Below are positions 60,901 through 63,365 of a stretch of DNA of 64,000 nt, piece after piece. Within the stretch, counting starts at the first letter, position 1. The number at the start of each line of letters is the position of its first letter. The notes under the pieces are model-generated. The model was not told where the DNA came from, did not search any database, and saw nothing but the letters and a program-made list of their open reading frames with translations. The stretch is from Haemonchus contortus (lineage: Eukaryota; Nematoda; Chromadorea; Rhabditida; Trichostrongylidae): NCBI GenBank assembly GCA_000469685.2, contig LS997567.1, positions 24,313,090-24,377,089 on the forward strand, written 5' to 3'. The position numbers were made by a program, and so were the translations under genes.

Positions 60901-61884
60901 ACAGAGACACACACACATATATACACACACATACACACACATACACACACATACACACTCACACACATACACACACATACACACATACACACACGCACGC
61001 ACACACACACACACAACTTAGCACGTTATATATAGTAGGATATATATGGGACGAAACAGCGGCGAACGTCCAGAAAACTATCTCAGTACGAGCGTTGAAG
61101 CGTTGAAGAAACCTGTCCTCGATAATCCCAAAACTTTTTGTACAACCCGAAGTACGTGGCATTGGCAAAAGTTATGGGTCGGTGGACCAACACGGCAGCA
61201 CTGTTCGAGATTGTCGGTGCGCCGGACTGATATGATAGTTCCATAACCCCTCTCCTTCGTCTAAAAAAAATGACATCGACATAGGCCGCGCCACAGTTTT
61301 TCCATAATCGCGAGTGCCGTACGGTGCCCTTATCGGCGAAGTGAAAATCGCGAGGATGTCCTCTAACCTCGTCTTGTATAATGTCGTTGTTCCAGTTGCC
61401 CAACAAACTCTTTAGTGCACCTTCAATGTAAACAATACGGTCGAGTTCCTATGTGACCTGATCAATTAGAGAAAGCAGAGTTGGATATGAAGTCGAGAAG
61501 TTCGAATCAAAACGTTTCTCTATTTGGTTGCGCTGAACACCGCTGCTACATCATGAATCGATTACCCTTTTTTGTACAGGTTCTATTACGAACGCATATG
61601 AATGATAACAGAATGTATTTGTTGCCATCTGCGCACTCGAAGGTTGGACTGTGTGTACATTAGGGCTTTCTGCTGCCTACTCGCCATCCTTCTTATTTTG
61701 TACTTTCTATTGAAGTGGGATAATTTAGGCAAGTGAAAAAGAGGCGTCGAGATTCCGATGAAGAAATCTCAGAAGAAGACGGTGATCGTTTGCAGCTGCC
61801 AATTGCATCATATTTTGCGTTGATTATAGGATATTGTTGTATAGGAAGTTTTCTTTTCAACACATTCGAAAAGGGTCCGATATG
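5268..61884 (+). CDS. Two-pore-domain (K2P, TWK-type) potassium channel gene, 5' and middle part
   Basis: Eight exons with consistent phases encode about 308 residues of a K2P potassium leak channel, a dimeric plasma-membrane protein that sets resting potential. In order: an N-terminal cytoplasmic segment (residues ~1-88), TM1 after [12 protein letters not shown] (~94-118), an extracellular cap (~119-196), pore helix 1 ([18 protein letters not shown], ~197-214), a filter reading TGYD, TM2 ([19 protein letters not shown], a nematode TWK-like stretch), a basic then acidic linker, and TM3 ending [10 protein letters not shown]. The second pore loop and TM4 would follow beyond the window. Exon joins are at phases 1/2, 0, 0, 0, 2/1, 1/2 and 2/1, all without stops. 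The true start may lie upstream of 5268 or be the ATG at 5305. The third filter glycine is Asp, which is unusual. Introns reach 22.5 kb because of transposon load. Confidence 0.85.
5636..5739 (+). CDS. K2P channel exon, pre-TM1 segment
   Basis: The acceptor is ttttctttcag and the donor gttttc. After two bases finishing a codon, 34 codons read [14 protein letters not shown] through [11 protein letters not shown], a basic amphipathic run just before TM1. It joins the next exon in phase 0. Confidence 0.7.
5805..5921 (+). CDS. K2P channel exon, TM1
   Basis: Thirty-nine codons between an acceptor (ttccatag) and a gtaaac donor encode [20 protein letters not shown] and then [14 protein letters not shown]. 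This matches the first transmembrane helix and start of the extracellular cap of TWK channels (PH-GL...LL...Y...GA...E pattern). Confidence 0.9.
5922..7635. other. Intronic DNA, nothing recognised
   Basis: This is the start of the 7.8-kb intron between the TM1 exon and the next cap exon. I see no repeat structure, splice-supported exon or transposon motif here. Confidence 0.4.
7636..9065 (+). pseudogene. RTE-type non-LTR retrotransposon relic (endonuclease to early RT)
   Basis: Frame-hopping translation on the + strand gives RTE landmarks in order. These are [21 protein letters not shown] (start of the apurinic-type endonuclease, ~7690-7760), GGVGVLVN (~7850), [12 protein letters not shown] (~8450), [15 protein letters not shown] with SRKAMEKV (~8700-8790), and [20 protein letters not shown] with PEHLRLIRR (~8910-8990, the linker before the RT). 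Stops, frameshifts and deletions are many. The inverted duplication of 8611-13278 begins inside this relic, so the endonuclease part exists once and the later part twice. Confidence 0.75.
8611..10212. repeat. Left arm of a 1.6-kb inverted duplication
   Basis: This arm is the reverse complement of 11677-13278. The outer ~1.1-1.2 kb look identical or nearly so: four pairs of open frames give the same protein in both arms. The inner ~250-400 bp differ at many positions. The arm contains two RTE fragments in opposite orientation. Confidence 0.95.
9362..9945 (-). pseudogene. RTE reverse-transcriptase fragment in left arm
   Basis: The minus strand reads [10 protein letters not shown], then [11 protein letters not shown], which corresponds to the RTE motif RGVRQGDTIS. 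In another frame it reads [17 protein letters not shown], the RT catalytic FADD box. A thumb-region match follows (TPFTLN...CFSYVYL). Frameshifts lie between the motifs. It faces away from the + strand RTE relic just upstream, so this block is rearranged. Confidence 0.8.
10220..11497 (+). pseudogene. Penelope-like element relic (PLE copy 2)
   Basis: This relic occupies most of the spacer between the two arms. Translation across frames gives [21 protein letters not shown] and [14 protein letters not shown], in which the catalytic YIDD box is intact. Further on come a GIY-YIG core reading [21 protein letters not shown] and an end [10 protein letters not shown]. Stops and frameshifts are scattered through it. 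It is clearly related to PLE copy 1 but not recently duplicated from it. Confidence 0.8.
11677..13278. repeat. Right arm of the 1.6-kb inverted duplication
   Basis: Reverse complement of 8611-10212. The RTE linker region recurs on the minus strand (~12830-13278). The outer boundary at 13278 interrupts the RTE sequence that continues outside the left arm, so this arm is probably the derived copy. Confidence 0.95.
12060..12527 (+). pseudogene. RTE reverse-transcriptase fragment in right arm
   Basis: Mirror copy of the fragment at 9362-9945, with the same [10 protein letters not shown] and [11 protein letters not shown] motifs. The translated open frames from ~12129 are identical to the left arm. 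Small differences appear further in, such as around the GLYNNFAG region. Confidence 0.8.
13678..13767 (+). CDS. K2P channel exon, extracellular cap part 1
   Basis: Thirty codons in phase 0 lie between a cttgcag acceptor and a gtcagt donor and read [20 protein letters not shown] then [10 protein letters not shown]. The amphipathic helix with NES and a Cys fits the K2P cap, where a Cys often links the two subunits. It joins on from the TM1 exon in phase 0. Confidence 0.8.
14288..14725. repeat. Left arm of a ~440-bp-arm inverted repeat
   Basis: Reverse complement, with moderate divergence and indels, of ~14975-15424. Shared blocks include GATAGATAGGTG, GAAAAACGGTTC and AACTGGCAC. The outer end reads AGGGATTAACCGGG. 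No coding capacity is seen. It looks like a fold-back, non-autonomous DNA element. Confidence 0.8.
14975..15424. repeat. Right arm of the ~440-bp-arm inverted repeat
   Basis: Mirror of 14288-14725 with about 250 bp of unpaired spacer between the arms. I could not define a clean target-site duplication. Confidence 0.8.
15425..17200. other. Intronic DNA, nothing recognised
   Basis: Minus-strand frames near 15634-15883 have a weak RTE-like look (GLYKIFTTG) but are not enough to call. The rest shows no motif. Confidence 0.35.
17203..17479. mobile_element. Palindromic non-autonomous element A (Mutator-like MITE candidate)
   Basis: A 259-bp element (17212-17470) is almost entirely two inverted arms of ~115-120 bp sharing GTGCGATTCGTGCGATTC and GGGTGCGCGCGGC. 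It is flanked by the 9-bp direct repeat GTCAAGCTC (17203-17211 and 17471-17479). A related copy is at 32223-32499. A 9-bp duplication with long inverted repeats is typical of Mutator-like elements. It has no coding capacity. Confidence 0.85.
17680..19060 (+). pseudogene. Non-LTR retrotransposon relic, clade uncertain
   Basis: Many stops are present, but a reverse-transcriptase landmark can be read near 18705: [11 protein letters not shown] in place of [10 protein letters not shown]. It is followed by ELQGKLQN...[10 protein letters not shown] and then, near 18960-19030, ARIN...[13 protein letters not shown]. The order and spacing fit the RT palm and thumb of a non-LTR element that differs from the RTE copies. 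Upstream sequence from ~17680 is charged and probably belongs to the same relic. Confidence 0.6.
19061..20803. other. Intronic DNA, little recognised
   Basis: There is a short direct repeat (ATAAGGCTT-AGAAAATACT, twice, ~19768-19808). No gene or transposon motif is seen. Confidence 0.4.
20806..22057 (+). mobile_element. Mariner transposon, nearly full length
   Basis: The 1.25-kb element is flanked by TA (20804-20805, 22058-22059). Its ends are inverted repeats sharing GGTTGTCC and TGCGACACT. The length and single transposase frame fit a complete mariner. It sits in the same intron as the fold-back elements. Confidence 0.9.
20964..21988 (+). pseudogene. Mariner transposase with one frameshift
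   Basis: The transposase cuts and pastes mariner DNA at TA. The first frame (from ATG 20964) has the paired helix-turn-helix domain ([15 protein letters not shown], then [13 protein letters not shown] and [16 protein letters not shown]). About 21290-21320 the frame shifts; the second frame continues with [19 protein letters not shown] (first Asp), [11 protein letters not shown] (second Asp) and [15 protein letters not shown] (third Asp). Thirty-four residues separate the second and third Asp, the DD34D signature. A short stretch before GDESW seems missing. It ends [13 protein letters not shown] at a TGA at 21983. Without the frameshift it would be close to normal mariner length, so the copy is fairly young. 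Confidence 0.9.
22060..22770. other. Intronic DNA, nothing recognised
   Basis: A frame after a ttttttcgcag acceptor at ~22315 was examined as a channel exon. It does not match and has no suitable donor. Confidence 0.4.
22773..24065. mobile_element. Long terminal-inverted-repeat element enclosing exon-like sequence
   Basis: Left repeat 22773-22940 and right repeat 23876-24065 are inverted copies that begin GCCAGCAGT and share TCGATCGCACCTAATCAAGC and GCACTCGCTACTAATCGAG. The right one has a local duplication around GAACGAATTTT and borders a poly-C tract. About 930 bp lie between, including two exon-like blocks. No transposase and no clear target duplication were found, so this may be a cargo-bearing element or two separate inverted repeats. 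Confidence 0.65.
23271..23635 (+). CDS. Candidate two-exon gene fragment, Pro/Ser/Thr-rich, unidentified
   Basis: A possible exon after ttttttag at ~23270 reads [20 protein letters not shown] and ends at a good donor (gtgagt, 23339). After a ~55-bp intron ending ctagag, the frame continues [14 protein letters not shown], then a low-complexity Pro/Gln/Phe-rich tail to a TAA at 23633. Short introns and a disordered tail are normal for nematode genes, but I do not recognise the product. It lies between the inverted repeats of the element above, so it may be captured host sequence. It could also be chance. Confidence 0.35.
24082..24387 (+). CDS. Candidate exon, Pro/Gln-rich, unidentified
   Basis: An acceptor-like cagtttttag precedes an open frame reading [16 protein letters not shown] and further Pro/Gln-rich sequence. 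A possible donor (gtgaac) is at ~24320. The composition resembles the fragment at 23393-23635, and the same cagtttttag string precedes both, so they may come from one gene or a duplication. The product is not recognised. Confidence 0.3.
   Translation, partial: SWLPFMQCPVPFPMQLSPRTLRPSHNVAGPPPQGLACSAQQNELQPEVQWPTIEDMPRTNVQAPNRINLACSQVARGVPAVNCLWSAFFIYSIAILSDVND
24600..24715 (+). CDS. K2P channel exon, extracellular cap part 2
   Basis: An acceptor (gcttacag) and a gtaagc donor bound 38 codons plus two bases reading [20 protein letters not shown], then KFTESGQLW and DNEGDLTT. It joins the previous cap exon in phase 0. Its two leftover bases pair with the single starting base of the next exon to make Arg. 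Cap sequence is variable, so the call rests on phase, splice sites and position. Confidence 0.65.
24862..24914 (+). CDS. K2P channel exon, pore helix 1
   Basis: A 53-bp exon between a ggtttag acceptor and a gtgggt donor encodes [17 protein letters not shown] plus the first base of Gly. This fits the W-F-A-hydrophobic-T-TT-G pattern of a K2P first pore helix. It splices in phase to the exon at 39088, which completes the filter. Confidence 0.85.
25500..25800. repeat. Dispersed repeat, related to 46800-47060
   Basis: Shares blocks such as CACAAATAA, ATGGAAT-GGC, CCCAGCTGTTGC, TCTGGAGGG and TTTGCTTTGCTAGTCT with 46800-47060, at roughly 70% by eye. The second copy has a TTCGAATC box like a tRNA T arm, so this may be a SINE family. 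The frame of 93 codons here is not supported as a gene. Confidence 0.5.
25801..27585. other. Intronic DNA, nothing recognised
   Basis: No exon, transposase, RT motif or inverted repeat was recognised in this stretch. Confidence 0.35.
27590..28660 (+). pseudogene. Penelope-like element relic (PLE copy 3)
   Basis: This copy keeps upstream RT sequence that copies 1 and 2 lack: [26 protein letters not shown], then in a shifted frame [15 protein letters not shown] and [12 protein letters not shown]. The middle of the RT, including the YxDD box, is deleted. A C-terminal trace ([21 protein letters not shown]) lies near 28590-28640. The GIY-YIG core was not found in this copy. Confidence 0.75.
28995..29021 (+). 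ncRNA. Hammerhead-ribozyme-like vestige 3' of PLE copy 3
   Basis: The sequence ATGAAGGCGAATCCGCCGAA forms stem II GGCG/CGCC (29005-29008 with 29013-29016). GAAG follows in place of GAAA, and the CUGANGA box is partly eroded. It stands ~330 bp after the end of PLE copy 3, similar to the other copies. Confidence 0.4.
29260..29797 (-). pseudogene. PLE copy 4, endonuclease half
   Basis: Minus-strand reading gives [59 protein letters not shown] and, after a frameshift, [14 protein letters not shown] with [10 protein letters not shown]. This is the GIY-YIG endonuclease and tail of a Penelope-like element. Its upstream RT half is at 31286-32045, and the Tc1-like element at 29800-31285 splits the two. 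Confidence 0.8.
29800..31285 (-). mobile_element. Tc1-like transposon inserted in PLE copy 4
   Basis: The inverted ends read CACTG...GTGTGCAA-ACTTAG at both sides. TA lies at 29798-29799 and 31286-31287, the target duplication. Removing the element and one TA rejoins the PLE reading (AAGATGTTGTA, then CAATTAGTG), as in the related PLE sequence near 32940. That is direct proof of nesting and relative age. Confidence 0.92.
30030..30990 (-). pseudogene. Tc1-like transposase, frameshifted
   Basis: Transposase of the element above, a DNA-binding DDE enzyme. The N terminus reads [19 protein letters not shown] with [19 protein letters not shown]. The middle reads [37 protein letters not shown] (the normal SDES Asp is altered to LDVS) and GRGVMVW. 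The second catalytic block reads [13 protein letters not shown] instead of a DDNA-like box, so catalytic residues are lost. At least three frameshifts occur between the blocks. Confidence 0.8.
31286..32045 (-). pseudogene. PLE copy 4, reverse-transcriptase half
   Basis: Minus-strand reading gives [20 protein letters not shown] (close to [15 protein letters not shown] of copy 1), then [28 protein letters not shown] where RYxDDCF is expected, [32 protein letters not shown] sequence and [16 protein letters not shown]. It is broken by stops and frameshifts. The RT box has decayed. Confidence 0.8.
32223..32499. mobile_element. Palindromic non-autonomous element B (Mutator-like MITE candidate)
   Basis: Second copy of the family at 17203-17479. 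Arms share TCAAGTCGTG-GTCCGAGGG and GCGCGGCAAATTGCGCGGCG with their mirrors. The flanks CAACTGATA (32223-32231) and CAACTGGTA (32491-32499) form a 9-bp duplication with one mismatch. It is non-coding. Confidence 0.82.
32820..33190 (+). pseudogene. Penelope-like element relic (PLE copy 5, C-terminal)
   Basis: Reads [35 protein letters not shown], then [15 protein letters not shown] and [10 protein letters not shown]...TYLGETARC with [15 protein letters not shown]. It is a close relative of copy 4 and carries the RT-endonuclease linker and most of the GIY-YIG domain, with one stop. It lacks the RT proper. Confidence 0.78.
33604..34188 (+). pseudogene. Penelope-like GIY-YIG endonuclease, uninterrupted frame (PLE copy 6)
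   Basis: A 194-codon frame without stops covers the RT-endonuclease linker ([32 protein letters not shown]), a Cys-containing core [20 protein letters not shown], the basic RVKEHLDG helix, and a full tail ([33 protein letters not shown]) to TAG. It differs clearly from copies 4 and 5, so it is another family or subfamily. The upstream RT is absent, so this is a 5'-truncated copy, as expected from incomplete reverse transcription. The endonuclease motifs look intact. Confidence 0.82.
34386..34417 (+). ncRNA. Hammerhead ribozyme-like motif 3' of PLE copy 6
   Basis: The core elements are all present in order. They are CTGAAGA (34386-34392), stem II GGCG-ATAA-CGCC (34394-34405), GAAA (34406-34409), a two-pair helix III closed by a GTAA tetraloop (34409-34416), and a UU cleavage position. 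Helix I pairing is weak by eye. Penelope-like elements are known to carry minimal hammerheads with very short helix III. Confidence 0.6.
34430..35300. other. Intronic DNA, nothing recognised
   Basis: No motif recognised. It could include further parts of the BEL/Pao relic that follows on the minus strand. Confidence 0.35.
35320..35935 (-). pseudogene. BEL/Pao LTR-retrotransposon pol relic
   Basis: Minus-strand translation across frames gives [27 protein letters not shown] and [18 protein letters not shown]. These match the BEL/Pao reverse-transcriptase stretch WL-D...RF-RV-FG...SPFLLA. Further on is [18 protein letters not shown], the connection segment usually reading D-LG-L-P. Frameshifts separate the blocks. 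No LTRs, gag or integrase were identified nearby. Confidence 0.7.
36061..36188 (-). repeat. tRNA-derived SINE, copy 1
   Basis: On the minus strand, 36104-36175 folds as a 72-nt tRNA-like unit. Acceptor arms GTCTCGG/CCGAGAC pair perfectly. There is an A-box match (TAGTGTAAGGG) and an exact B box (GGTTCGAGTCC). It runs into a shared tail (GGAGTTTTG, then GCCAACCTTGTGAG). The anticodon position would be GGA, but the base before it is C rather than U and there is no long variable arm, so it is not a working tRNA-Ser. Confidence 0.75.
36189..36330 (+). repeat. tRNA-derived SINE, copy 2 (5'-truncated)
   Basis: Starts inside the tRNA part (GGAAAGGACAAGTACGGG, then GTTCGAGTCCCG) and continues into the shared tail (TTTCGCTTCGCGCACTGCGGCG, AAACAGCAG). 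It faces away from copy 1, and the two form a ~80-bp-arm hairpin. Confidence 0.8.
36330..36492. repeat. 35-bp direct repeat around SINE copies
   Basis: CGTGTAAAAGCTTACAGC... is present at 36330-36364 and 36458-36492. The two copies separate SINE copies 2 and 3. Confidence 0.85.
36503..36682 (+). repeat. tRNA-derived SINE, copy 3
   Basis: It begins with a tandem 18-bp repeat of the A-box side (GTAAGGGATAAGAGCACG, 36503-36520 and 36521-36538). The B box (GGTTCGAGTCC) and the same ~100-bp tail as copy 2 follow. Confidence 0.78.
36690..38390. other. Intronic DNA, nothing recognised
   Basis: Several short frames occur on both strands with no recognisable domain. Confidence 0.35.
38396..38809 (+). 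other. 137-codon open frame of unknown status
   Basis: An uninterrupted frame reads through [17 protein letters not shown] and [20 protein letters not shown]. Possible splice sites exist (gaaatag before 38511, gtacta near 38673), and a strong gtgagt donor is near 38797. I do not recognise the product. It lies in the channel intron, directly upstream of the TM2 exon, but its phase and sequence do not fit the channel. Confidence 0.2.
39088..39217 (+). CDS. K2P channel exon, filter 1 and TM2
   Basis: A ttctttgcag acceptor and a gtgagt donor bound 130 bp. The first two bases complete Gly, giving [13 protein letters not shown], then [20 protein letters not shown] and [10 protein letters not shown]. 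The P-TT-GR and [19 protein letters not shown] stretches are highly typical of nematode TWK channels. The position normally Gly after Tyr in the filter is Asp (GAT). Confidence 0.95.
39715..41017. repeat. 1.3-kb GTAG tetranucleotide microsatellite
   Basis: About 325 GTAG units have only a few register shifts (near 39865, 40950 and 40990). The three long minus-strand frames reading YLPT repeats are artefacts of a 4-base repeat translated in all frames. The array starts ~500 bp after the TM2 exon, inside the largest intron. Confidence 0.97.
41530..42020 (-). pseudogene. RTE reverse-transcriptase fragment
   Basis: Frame-hopping on the minus strand gives FDVVEKQ (for FDSVE), then ATRGLQP, then [11 protein letters not shown] (for RGVRQGDTIS), and [11 protein letters not shown], where HLRFADDI is expected, followed by [10 protein letters not shown]. 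The catalytic Asp pair is lost. Sequence order fits RTE. Confidence 0.7.
42093..42181. repeat. 48-bp tandem duplication
   Basis: Units starting at 42093 and 42141 both begin GTGTCTGATTTTGATGGTCG and are identical over ~41 bp. Confidence 0.92.
42190..44885. other. Intronic DNA, nothing firmly recognised
   Basis: A short + strand reading HRDQAGFRS near 42385 resembles the RTE motif QAGFR but is too short to call. A poly-C tract lies near 44296. Minus-strand frame 43903-44232 has no recognisable domain. Confidence 0.35.
44890..45085 (-). pseudogene. Possible transposase helix-turn-helix remnant
   Basis: Reads [20 protein letters not shown] then RIGFA, the usual look of an IS630/Tc1/mariner-type first helix-turn-helix. 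Nothing convincing follows in frame and no terminal repeats were found. Confidence 0.3.
45400..46372 (+). mobile_element. Tc1-like element relic with matching ends
   Basis: Inverted ends share TAGCGGCCA-AAGTCT and are flanked by TA (45398-45399, 46373-46374). The interior is a decayed transposase. It shows [12 protein letters not shown] (for SDESKFNL), [16 protein letters not shown] (for [10 protein letters not shown], Asp to Gly), and a C terminus [20 protein letters not shown]. The DNA-binding domain and part of the core are missing, and 973 bp is short for the family. Confidence 0.85.
46640..47070. repeat. SINE-like repeat region
   Basis: The minus strand of 46645-46715 reads GTATAAGGGATAAGAGCACG and ends near a degenerate T-arm (ACGGGCTCG), a diverged member of the tRNA-SINE at 36 kb. 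The part from 46800 matches the dispersed repeat at 25500-25800 and contains a second T-arm-like TTCGAATC box. Confidence 0.5.
47071..51600. other. Intronic DNA, little recognised
   Basis: The one clear structure is a 60-bp-period duplication at 47951-48048 (GTTAGTTGAAGT-CCCTCATT). No exon or transposon motif was recognised. Confidence 0.35.
47951..48048. repeat. Tandem duplication, period 60 bp
   Basis: CTCGAAGAA-CTGTTAGTTGA... occurs at 47951-47988 and again at 48011-48048 with two or three differences. Confidence 0.85.
51620..51869 (-). mobile_element. One end of a TA-flanked MITE (family shared with 59733-60219)
   Basis: Read on the minus strand from 51869, it starts CAGTAGCGCTCAAAAGTA and matches the first ~240 bp of the element at 59733 at about 80% by eye. 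The other end was not found, so the copy is truncated. It abuts a TA array. Confidence 0.75.
51870..51907. repeat. TA dinucleotide array
   Basis: About 19 TA units with one interruption separate two transposons. It is the first of a series of TA arrays at element borders up to 60236. Confidence 0.95.
51908..53291. mobile_element. Fold-back Tc1-like element with IR/DR ends
   Basis: Outer ends read AGTGTGTTTCAAAAGTATG and are flanked by TA. Each end carries a second inner copy of the motif ~175-200 bp inside (52085-52110; 53087-53112), an inverted-repeat/direct-repeat layout. The transposase N-terminal region is present twice in opposite orientation: + strand 52218-52556 and minus strand 52951-52620, both with SLSVSQ-RAQ-GL-VSR and [18 protein letters not shown]. 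Only the left copy reaches [10 protein letters not shown], the first catalytic Asp region, before stopping. The left arm lacks ~150 bp that the right arm keeps. The second Asp and Glu are absent, so no active enzyme is encoded. Confidence 0.85.
53311..53335 (-). repeat. RTE 3' tail, 9-bp repeat
   Basis: Nearly three copies of TACTTGGAT on the + strand follow the TA array and precede the RTE 3' coding end. Short tandem repeats in place of poly-A are the usual RTE 3' end. Confidence 0.8.
53415..56354 (-). pseudogene. RTE endonuclease-reverse transcriptase with two in-frame stops
   Basis: The protein nicks target DNA and primes reverse transcription there. From the first Met (56354), residues ~65-340 form the apurinic-type endonuclease ([44 protein letters not shown]). 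The RT follows with [58 protein letters not shown] and [13 protein letters not shown] (catalytic Asp pair intact). Stops occur at 54114 (TGA, just after the catalytic box) and 53877 (TAG). Reading resumes in the same or a nearby frame on both sides ([40 protein letters not shown]). The first 746 codons are uninterrupted. It is the longest open coding region in the window, apart from repeat artefacts. Confidence 0.9.
56499..56574. repeat. TA-rich junction between RTE and Tc1-like element
   Basis: Runs of TATATA are interrupted by two copies of a short GACGGGATAT-like string. They lie between the RTE 5' end and the left inverted repeat of the next element. Confidence 0.8.
56575..58127 (-). mobile_element. 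Tc1-like element, older copy
   Basis: Ends read CCGGTCAGTGAAGTATGCG and its mirror, with TA at 56573-56574 and 58128-58129. The transposase on the minus strand is badly broken. It shows [22 protein letters not shown] (N-terminal), [20 protein letters not shown] and [10 protein letters not shown], then relics to [16 protein letters not shown]. It shares ends and transposase type with the element that follows 18 bp later. Confidence 0.85.
58146..59714 (-). mobile_element. Tc1-like element, younger copy
   Basis: Ends share GGTCAGTGAAGTATGCG and TTTTCACTTTTTC, with TA at 58144-58145 and 59715-59716. It has the same orientation as its older relative just to the left. The inner pair of ends stand only 18 bp apart. 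Confidence 0.9.
58414..59434 (-). pseudogene. Tc1-like transposase, two frameshifts
   Basis: From ATG at 59434 ([19 protein letters not shown]) the paired helix-turn-helix domain runs through [15 protein letters not shown] and, in a second frame, [16 protein letters not shown] and [20 protein letters not shown]. The catalytic part is in a third frame: [13 protein letters not shown] (first Asp), [25 protein letters not shown] (second Asp), [16 protein letters not shown] (Glu). All three acidic residues are present. I count 33 residues between the second Asp and the Glu, one fewer than classical Tc1. It ends [15 protein letters not shown] with a stop at 58414. Total length (~340 residues) is normal, so only two small indels inactivate it. 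Confidence 0.88.
59733..60219. mobile_element. Complete 487-bp TA-flanked MITE
   Basis: Ends AGTAGCGCTCAAAAGTA and the mirror of CAGTAGTGCTCAAAAGTA border TA arrays on both sides. There is no coding capacity. A truncated relative lies at 51620-51869. The ends are Tc1/mariner-like, so it was probably mobilised by a related transposase elsewhere. Confidence 0.82.
60238..60850 (+). mobile_element. maT-like (DD37D) element, 5' end and transposase relic
   Basis: Starts at a TA array with GGGGTGCCCAAAAAAAAGAC. No matching right end was found before or after the CA repeat that follows. Confidence 0.6.
60345..60818 (+). pseudogene. maT-like transposase, internally deleted
   Basis: The N terminus [20 protein letters not shown] continues [16 protein letters not shown], a helix-turn-helix. 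A large part of the middle is missing. It resumes with [20 protein letters not shown] and, in frame to the end, [20 protein letters not shown] and [21 protein letters not shown] count 37 residues between the Asp of QQDW and the Asp of PLDY, the DD37D spacing of maT-type Tc1/mariner relatives. The first catalytic Asp region is lost with the deletion. The 73-codon C-terminal frame (60597-60818) is uninterrupted. Confidence 0.75.
60857..61015. repeat. CA dinucleotide microsatellite
   Basis: About 160 bp of CA with occasional CG and TA variants. All open frames across it are repeat artefacts. Confidence 0.95.
61016..61728. other. Intronic DNA, nothing recognised
   Basis: Short frames only. It ends at the acceptor of the TM3 exon. 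Confidence 0.4.
61729..61884 (+). CDS. K2P channel exon, linker and TM3
   Basis: The acceptor is taatttag and the donor gtgggt. One base completes Arg from the TM2 exon. It then reads [20 protein letters not shown], a basic-then-acidic cytoplasmic linker, and [19 protein letters not shown] with [10 protein letters not shown], the third transmembrane helix running into pore 2. The exon leaves two bases, so the next one should begin by completing Trp. No such exon was found up to 64000. Confidence 0.92.
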
Positions 61885-62760
61885 GTGGGTGCTTGATTAG
61901 CAATTCTTAATTTTGAGATAAGCAGAAATTTCGATTTTTTGCACTACTTATTCTGTAAGATTTGAAAGGTGGTAGTGGAGGTTTGTCCACCTAGTGATAA
62001 TTTCTCAATAGCCAACCAGTAGACTGTCCAACCTTACGGTTGTTCATGAGTATTCAGTGGACGCTATTTCTGTACTTGACTTATGTGTTGGAACTTGTTG
62101 ACGATGATCTTCTTATGTGTTGCGCTATAGACATAGAAAGCTTGCCAACCGAATACCCTTTGGTACTATACGCTCTGCCCGCAAGAATCTGTGCATGCAA
62201 CGCTCTAGACCTCGTTGTACAAAATCGAAACTAAAAACGTCATTGCTAGAAAAAATTCATGATACGAGTCGTTTCGCCAGTCTCGGTTAGTGAACAGGTC
62301 TATGCGTCCTCCGTAGCGAGATTATTCAGCAGCATTGTTCAGGACAAAGAGAAAGCGTTGATTGCGATGTGGGCGCGAAGCATGCTCAGATTGTTTGCAA
62401 TGCCAAACCTCCATGCTCCGATCACGTGAATAGCGCCAGGTCACGGTTTGAAGCAATGGGCAATCGATGAACAGAAGACCGGAGATAGAAGTAGGGCTAG
62501 GTTCTGATCAGGATTACCATTCAAATCGTCGAGTGGAATTTGTTCCGGATAACTCACTCGTACCTATTGCAGCCAAGTTCGATTAAAACAAGGCGGTCAT
62601 GCAGAATATGTTGGGTTTTAATTATACGATCTTTGTTTTAATAATTGAGACCTACGTTGCTTGCAAAACGATTACTTGTAAACATGTGCTTCCCGAGATC
62701 GTACACTGAATTGAGTGCATCCTACAATCATTCGCCTATTTCATTGCTGTCTTCAGAAAC
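61885..62760. other. Intronic DNA, nothing recognised
   Basis: No exon matching pore 2/TM4 and no transposon motif. Confidence 0.4.
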
Positions 62761-62764
62761 TTGA

Positions 62765-63114
62765 ACGAAGTTACCTGTATCACCTGTTGTCCAGTTGATC
62801 ATGGACTTGCTCGAGCGGGCGCCAGTAACGTCTCCATTCGCCGCGAGCACAGCGATTATGGCATCTCTTTCACGAGAAACTTACAGCGATGGTAGCCGCC
62901 TTGATGCTTGGTTGACGTACCAAGGAATCCAGTCGCTAACGGCCCTTGTCCAGCGGTGATCACTATATCGCATAACGTGCCCTGCCCATCCAATTTTTGA
63001 TCTCTTGGCGTGAGCGACAACATCTTTGATCTCTGTTTCTTGACAAAAATCGAAATCTTGAACTCCCCTCTGCCCTTGCGTGTATAGAGGAATTCCGAGC
63101 ATTCCCTTTATCAC
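62765..63114 (-). pseudogene. RTE 3' coding end, minus-strand copy
   Basis: Reads GMLGIPLYTQGQRGVQDFDF, ETEIKDVVAHAKRSKIGWAG, HVMRYSDHRWTRAVSDWIP, the conserved C-terminal tail of RTE proteins (usually ...RWAGHVMRYSDDRWTRAVTDWIP). A deletion of ~120 bp precedes the final GDVTGARSS part. Confidence 0.8.
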
Positions 63115-63117
63115 AGA

Positions 63118-63365
63118 GTGTTACGGCGGTCACTGACTGGATCCCTTGCGACGTCAAACGAACTCGAAGACGGCCGCAAACGGGATGATCGGACTTCTTC
63201 ACGGAAGCTCTAAACGGAAGGAATTTCGGACCTCGTGTCCCTGAAGCAAGGACGACCCACTGGACCAACCAGGCTCGTGTAAGGGAGGAATGGAGACCTT
63301 GCTGGCGCCCGCTCGAGGAAGTGATGCATGGTAATCAACGGGACGACAGGTGATGCAGGTGAATG
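63118..63365 (+). pseudogene. RTE 3' coding end, plus-strand copy
   Basis: Begins abruptly at AVTDWIPCDVKRT and reads on through [35 protein letters not shown] and CWRPLEE. It is an inverted neighbour of the minus-strand copy: the last ~100 bp of each match (GGCGCCCGCTCGAG, ACAGGTGAT-CAGGT). Only a few bases separate the two. Confidence 0.8.

Noticed and set aside
60657..61106. Frames rich in His-Thr or Cys-Val repeats
   Set aside because: They come from the CA dinucleotide array and are not genes.
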